Part shown: positions 7,126 through 9,717 of the stretch, piece by piece | Layout: the number at the start of each line of letters is the position of its first letter | How positions within the stretch are numbered: the stretch's first letter is position 1 | DNA from: an uncultured Flavobacteriales bacterium | GTDB taxonomy: Bacteria > Bacteroidota > Bacteroidia > Flavobacteriales > Vicingaceae | Length of the DNA: 9,717 nt | Direction of reading: 5' to 3' | NCBI GenBank assembly: GCA_913052515.1 | Contig: CAJXFJ010000039.1 | Location: 1-9,717 of the forward strand | Program-made: the position numbers and the translations under genes | Notes under the pieces: generated by a model | What the model saw: the letters and a program-made list of their open reading frames with translations, nothing else | Told to the model about the DNA's origin: nothing | Databases searched by the model: none

Positions 7126-8373
7126 TTAAATCTTTTTGAAGATTGTTGAAGCGTTATGTCCACCAAAGCCAAAGGTATTACTCAAGGCTGCTTTAACCTC
7201 TCTTTTTTCAGACTTATTAAAGGTGAAATTCAATTTTGGATCAAAGGCTTCATCATCCGTAAAATGATTAATGGTTGGAGGGACTATTCCTTCGCTAACC
7301 GCTTTGATACAAGCAATAGCTTCAACTATACCTGCTGCACCTAACAAGTGACCAGTCATGGATTTTGTAGAGCTAATATTCAATTGGTAAGCATGTTCAC
7401 CAAATACTTCTTTAATTGCTTTAGCTTCAGCAACATCACCTAATGGGGTCGATGTTCCGTGAACATTAATATAATCAATGTCACTAGCCTCAAGACCTGC
7501 ATCTTCTAATGCATATTTCATCACATTTCTAGCTCCTAATCCTTCAGGATGTGGCGCAGTCATATGATGAGCGTCAGCAGAAAGGCCACTGCCAGCAACT
7601 TCTGCGTATATTTTAGCTCCTCTTGCTAATGCGTGTTCATATTCTTCTAAAATAAGAGCTCCACCACCTTCTCCTAAAACAAAACCGTCTCTGTCTTTAT
7701 CAAACGGCCTAGAAGCAGTAGATGGATCGTCATTTCTTTTGGATAAAGCATGCATCGCATTAAAGCCACCAATGCCCGCTTCACTAACTGCGGCTTCAGA
7801 ACCTCCACATACACAGGCATCCATTTTTCCTAAACGGATATAAGTTGCTGCGTCTATGATAGCATTTGTACTAGAAGCACATGCTGAAACGGTGGTGAAG
7901 TTAGGCCCACGCAGACCATATTTAATTGAAATATGGCCTGGGGCTATATCTGCAATCATTTTTGGAATGAAGAAAGGATTAAACCTTGGAGTACCATCTC
8001 CTTGTGCAAAGTTGATGCACTCTTCTTGGAATGTGGTTAATCCACCAATTCCTGCACCCCATATTACACCAAAACGATCTTTATTGACTTTTTCAAGGTC
8101 AATATTAGAATCTTGCATGGCTTCATCAGATGCAACCATAGCATATTGGGTAAATAAGTCTAGCTTTCTTACTTCTTTGCGGTCAAAATAATTTTGAGGA
8201 TCATAGTCTTTTACTTCGCAAGCAAATTGCGTTTTAAACTTAGAAGCATCAAAGTGTGTAATAGGGGCAGCACCGCTTACCCCATTAATTAATGCATTCC
8301 AAAAATCCTCAACACCATTACCCAAAGGAGTAATTGCGCCAATCCCGGTAACTACTACTCTCTTCATTTCCAT
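7126..8373 (-). CDS. fabF: 3-oxoacyl-[acyl-carrier-protein] synthase II
   Basis: 415 residues, the usual length. Condenses malonyl-ACP with acyl-ACP in fatty-acid elongation, as a cytosolic homodimer. The Cys-His-His active site is complete: Cys165 in VSACASSTNAI, His305 in NVHGTSTPLGD and His342 in STKSMTGHLLGAAG, with the conserved Lys337. The C-terminal glycine-rich loop reads NTFGFGGHNAS (399-409), with His where E. coli has Thr. The N-terminus MEMKRVVVTGIGAITPLG fits Bacteroidota FabF proteins, so the first ATG (8373-8371) is preferred to the ATG two codons later. It lies 10 bp after acpP, whose product carries its substrates, and 3 bp before rnc, so the three are almost certainly one transcript. 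FabF rather than FabB is favoured by overall sequence and by the acpP linkage. Confidence 0.97.
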   Translation of the reverse strand: MEMKRVVVTGIGAITPLGNGVEDFWNALINGVSGAAPITHFDASKFKTQFACEVKDYDPQNYFDRKEVRKLDLFTQYAMVASDEAMQDSNIDLEKVNKDRFGVIWGAGIGGLTTFQEECINFAQGDGTPRFNPFFIPKMIADIAPGHISIKYGLRGPNFTTVSACASSTNAIIDAATYIRLGKMDACVCGGSEAAVSEAGIGGFNAMHALSKRNDDPSTASRPFDKDRDGFVLGEGGGALILEEYEHALARGAKIYAEVAGSGLSADAHHMTAPHPEGLGARNVMKYALEDAGLEASDIDYINVHGTSTPLGDVAEAKAIKEVFGEHAYQLNISSTKSMTGHLLGAAGIVEAIACIKAVSEGIVPPTINHFTDDEAFDPKLNFTFNKSEKREVKAALSNTFGFGGHNASTIFKKI

Positions 8374-8383
8374 AAGAAGGAAA

Positions 8384-8620
8384 TTATTTTGTGTTTTCTT
8401 CGATGTAGCTAATTGCGTCTCCTACAGTAGCAATTTTTTCAGCTTGATCATCTGGAATAGCAATGTTGAATTCCTTTTCAAATTCCATGATTAACTCAAC
8501 CGTGTCTAATGAATCGGCACCTAAGTCGTTTGTGAAACTTGCTTCAGGAGTTACTTCGCTTTCTTCAACTCCTAATTTATCAACGATAATTGCTTTTACT
8601 CTTGATGCTGTATCTGCCAT
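8384..8620 (-). CDS. acpP: Acyl carrier protein
   Basis: 78 residues, very acidic, a four-helix carrier protein for growing fatty acyl chains. The phosphopantetheine attachment site is Ser37 in [12 protein letters not shown] (32-43), and helix III region [16 protein letters not shown] (55-70) is standard. The start is ATG at 8620-8618, which gives [18 protein letters not shown], the expected beginning. A longer reading from a TTG at 8674 would add 18 residues unlike any ACP and is not accepted. It precedes fabF by 10 bp and follows the deiodinase-like gene by 67 bp; a promoter candidate lies in that gap. Confidence 0.97.
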   Translation of the reverse strand: MADTASRVKAIIVDKLGVEESEVTPEASFTNDLGADSLDTVELIMEFEKEFNIAIPDDQAEKIATVGDAISYIEENTK

Positions 8621-8644
8621 TTTATTTAGTTTAGATTTAAGCTG

Positions 8645-8675
8645 CAAAGAAAATTGATATTCACTCAAAATCAAA
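8645..8675 (-). promoter_or_regulatory. Promoter candidate for acpP-fabF-rnc
   Basis: On the minus strand TTTG (8675-8672) is followed after 19 bases by TTTCTTTG (8652-8645), which matches TAnnTTTG except for the A. The predicted start near 8638 leaves a leader of about 18 bases before acpP. A second TTTG lies 6 bases closer. ACP is usually made at high level, so a separate promoter here makes sense, but the match is imperfect. Confidence 0.4.
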
Positions 8676-8687
8676 ATTTATTTTCAT

Positions 8688-9368
8688 TCAATATTCAAAC
8701 ATGATTTCATTTAATTCTTTGCGCTTTAATAAAGGCACTTTACAATCATTTTCCGGATAACCAACCGGAATCAATAAAAAGGGTTTTTCATTTACTGGTC
8801 GTTTTAAGATTTTAGACAAAAAATTTAATGGACTAGGTGTATGAGTCAATGACACTAAACCTGCATGATGAATTGCTGAGAGCAAGAATCCGCAAGCTAA
8901 ACCAACAGATTCATTCACATAGTAGTTTTTTTGTTTATCTCCATCAATCAAATCATAGGTTTTCTTAAAAACGATGATTAGTGCAGGGGCAATCTCTAGA
9001 AATGGCTTTTCCCAATTGGTATCAAATTTTTCTAAATCCTTTTTCCATTCCTCGCTCATTCTTCCATTGTAATTTTCATATTCCTCTTTTTCGGCTGCAG
9101 CTCTAATCTTCTTTTTAAGGTCTGGAGATTTTACAACACAAAACATCCAAGGCTGTTTATGTGCTCCTGAAGGTGCTGTTGATGCGGTTTGAATAACTTT
9201 TTCTAATAATCCATCAGGGATTTGCTTTGAAGAAAAATTTCTAATAGATCTTCTTTTGTTCATTAGCTCATAGTATTGTTCTCCCTTTAAGATTTGTTCA
9301 TTTGTTTCCATTTTTAGAGGGTTAAACGAAATAAAACCATTCGATAATTCTTTTTTTTGTTGTGCCAT
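8688..9368 (-). CDS. FMN nitroreductase-superfamily enzyme, iodotyrosine deiodinase-like
   Basis: 226 residues, no signal peptide or membrane helix, unlike the membrane-anchored animal enzyme. The sequence follows vertebrate iodotyrosine deiodinase along most of its length: RRSIRNFSSK (39-48) for FMN phosphate, TAPSGAHKQPW (64-74), RMSEEWKKDLEKFDTNW (103-119), NEKPFLLIPVGYP (193-205) and VPLLKRKEL (211-219). By hand alignment the three lid residues that grip the iodotyrosine zwitterion in the human enzyme (Glu157, Tyr161, Lys182) correspond to Glu96, Tyr100 and Lys121, at identical spacing. Thr177 (THTP) matches the Thr that hydrogen-bonds flavin N5. Family knowledge: IYDs remove halogen from halotyrosines reductively using FMN, and active bacterial members have been reported. 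The natural bacterial substrate is uncertain. It starts at ATG 9368, 35 bp from the divergent purN, and ends 67 bp before acpP. Ordinary nitroreductase activity is the main alternative. Confidence 0.9.
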   Translation of the reverse strand: MAQQKKELSNGFISFNPLKMETNEQILKGEQYYELMNKRRSIRNFSSKQIPDGLLEKVIQTASTAPSGAHKQPWMFCVVKSPDLKKKIRAAAEKEEYENYNGRMSEEWKKDLEKFDTNWEKPFLEIAPALIIVFKKTYDLIDGDKQKNYYVNESVGLACGFLLSAIHHAGLVSLTHTPSPLNFLSKILKRPVNEKPFLLIPVGYPENDCKVPLLKRKELNEIMFEY

Positions 9369-9387
9369 GGGAATAAAACTAACTTTG
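9356..9387 (+). promoter_or_regulatory. Promoter candidate for purN
   Basis: Plus strand TTTG (9356-9359) is followed after 20 bases by TAACTTTG (9380-9387), an exact TAnnTTTG -7 element. The predicted start near 9394 leaves a leader of about 10 bases before the purN ATG. The -33 part lies inside the first codons of the divergent deiodinase-like gene. No equally good promoter was seen for that gene in the 35-bp gap; TAGTTTTA just before its ATG is a weak candidate. Confidence 0.48.
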
Positions 9388-9403
9388 AATCTGAACTTTA
9401 CTT

Positions 9404-9717
9404 ATGTCTAAAATAGCCATTTTTGCTTCAGGAGCAGGTACCAATACAGAAAGGCTTATTCATTATTTCCAGCAATTTAAGGCAAATAATTCCATAGAAA
9501 TTGGCTTAGTTGTTTCGAATAAAACAAATGCCAAAGTCTTGGATATAGCCTCTAAAAATGAAATCCCAACGAAAGTATTTTCTAATAGTCAGTTTGAAGA
9601 TGGCATGGATGTATTCAATTCTCTGAAATCCAATTCAATTGATTGGATTGTCTTAGCTGGCTTTTTAAGAAAAATACCACTTAAATTAATAGAAAATTTC
9701 CCTAATCGAATTTTTAA
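9404..9717 (+). CDS. purN: Phosphoribosylglycinamide formyltransferase (3' end cut by window)
   Basis: 104 codons of an expected roughly 190 are visible, starting at ATG 9404. Transfers a formyl group from 10-formyl-tetrahydrofolate to GAR in purine synthesis. The N-terminal Rossmann-like half is clear: KIAIFASGAGTNTERLI (3-19), with the glycine-rich phosphate-binding loop and Asn14; then IGLVVSNKTNAKVLDIA (33-49); and DWIVLAGFLRKIP (80-92), which matches the LAGFMRIL-type folate-site motif. The window stops at NRIF, just before the expected N-I-H-P-S-L-L-P segment with the catalytic Asn and His, so activity cannot be judged. It is divergent from all other genes here. purN opposite the acpP-fabF cluster is an arrangement I recall from other Bacteroidota, usually without the intervening deiodinase-like gene. 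Confidence 0.93.
   Translation, partial: MSKIAIFASGAGTNTERLIHYFQQFKANNSIEIGLVVSNKTNAKVLDIASKNEIPTKVFSNSQFEDGMDVFNSLKSNSIDWIVLAGFLRKIPLKLIENFPNRIF

Noticed and set aside
8621..8674. Eighteen-residue N-terminal extension of acyl carrier protein from a TTG start
   Set aside because: The extra residues do not resemble any ACP, and the ATG at 8620 gives the standard 78-residue protein; the TTG overlaps the proposed promoter.
9351..9358. Run of eight T at the start of the deiodinase-like gene
   Set aside because: On the coding strand it is two in-frame Lys codons and part of a third; no sign of a frameshift, and AT-rich tracts are common in this window.
1..9717. Mobile elements, CRISPR arrays, tRNA or rRNA genes, or a new defence system
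   Set aside because: No transposase, integrase, spaced direct repeats, cloverleaf or rRNA-like stretch was seen; every gene fits a recognised family and gaps are at most 118 bp.

Overview
The window looks like chromosomal DNA from a low-GC member of the Bacteroidota, probably a Flavobacteriales-type bacterium. Four things point that way: (1) the gene order acpP-fabF-rnc-(IPExxxVDY gene)-pyk with purN divergent, which I recall as typical of that phylum; (2) the IPExxxVDY protein itself, a family known from Bacteroidota; (3) promoter-like sequences of the Bacteroidota type (TTTG ... TAnnTTTG) and few Shine-Dalgarno sequences; (4) strongly AT-rich, Lys/Asn/Ile-rich coding. I cannot name the genus.

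Layout, right to left, because all genes but one are on the minus strand. At the right edge purN (GAR transformylase, purine synthesis) runs on the plus strand and is cut by the window end. Divergent from it, 35 bp away, starts a flavin nitroreductase that closely resembles iodotyrosine deiodinase. Then comes the core cluster: acyl carrier protein, FabF (beta-ketoacyl-ACP synthase II), RNase III, the small IPExxxVDY protein and pyruvate kinase. The last two overlap by one base (TGATG) and seem to have their own promoter. A 118-bp gap with a good promoter candidate leads to a membrane-anchored SpoIIE/PP2C-type phosphatase with a large extracytoplasmic sensor region, followed by an M42 metallo-aminopeptidase and a multi-pass GT-C-like membrane protein that runs off the left edge.

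How the genes work together: acpP and fabF form a fatty-acid elongation pair; rnc is a common neighbour of that pair in bacteria; pyk supplies pyruvate, from which acetyl-CoA for fatty acids is made. The phosphatase, peptidase and membrane protein form a second, looser group with no obvious shared pathway. Gaps between genes are all 118 bp or less. I saw no rRNA, tRNA, CRISPR, insertion sequence or phage gene. The window is mostly housekeeping and I do not see a clear new defence or mobile system. The points most worth a second look are the deiodinase-like enzyme, the uncharacterised protein coupled to pyruvate kinase, the inverted repeat inside the phosphatase promoter, and two gene junctions where the next gene starts at a TTG one codon after the previous stop, in the same frame.
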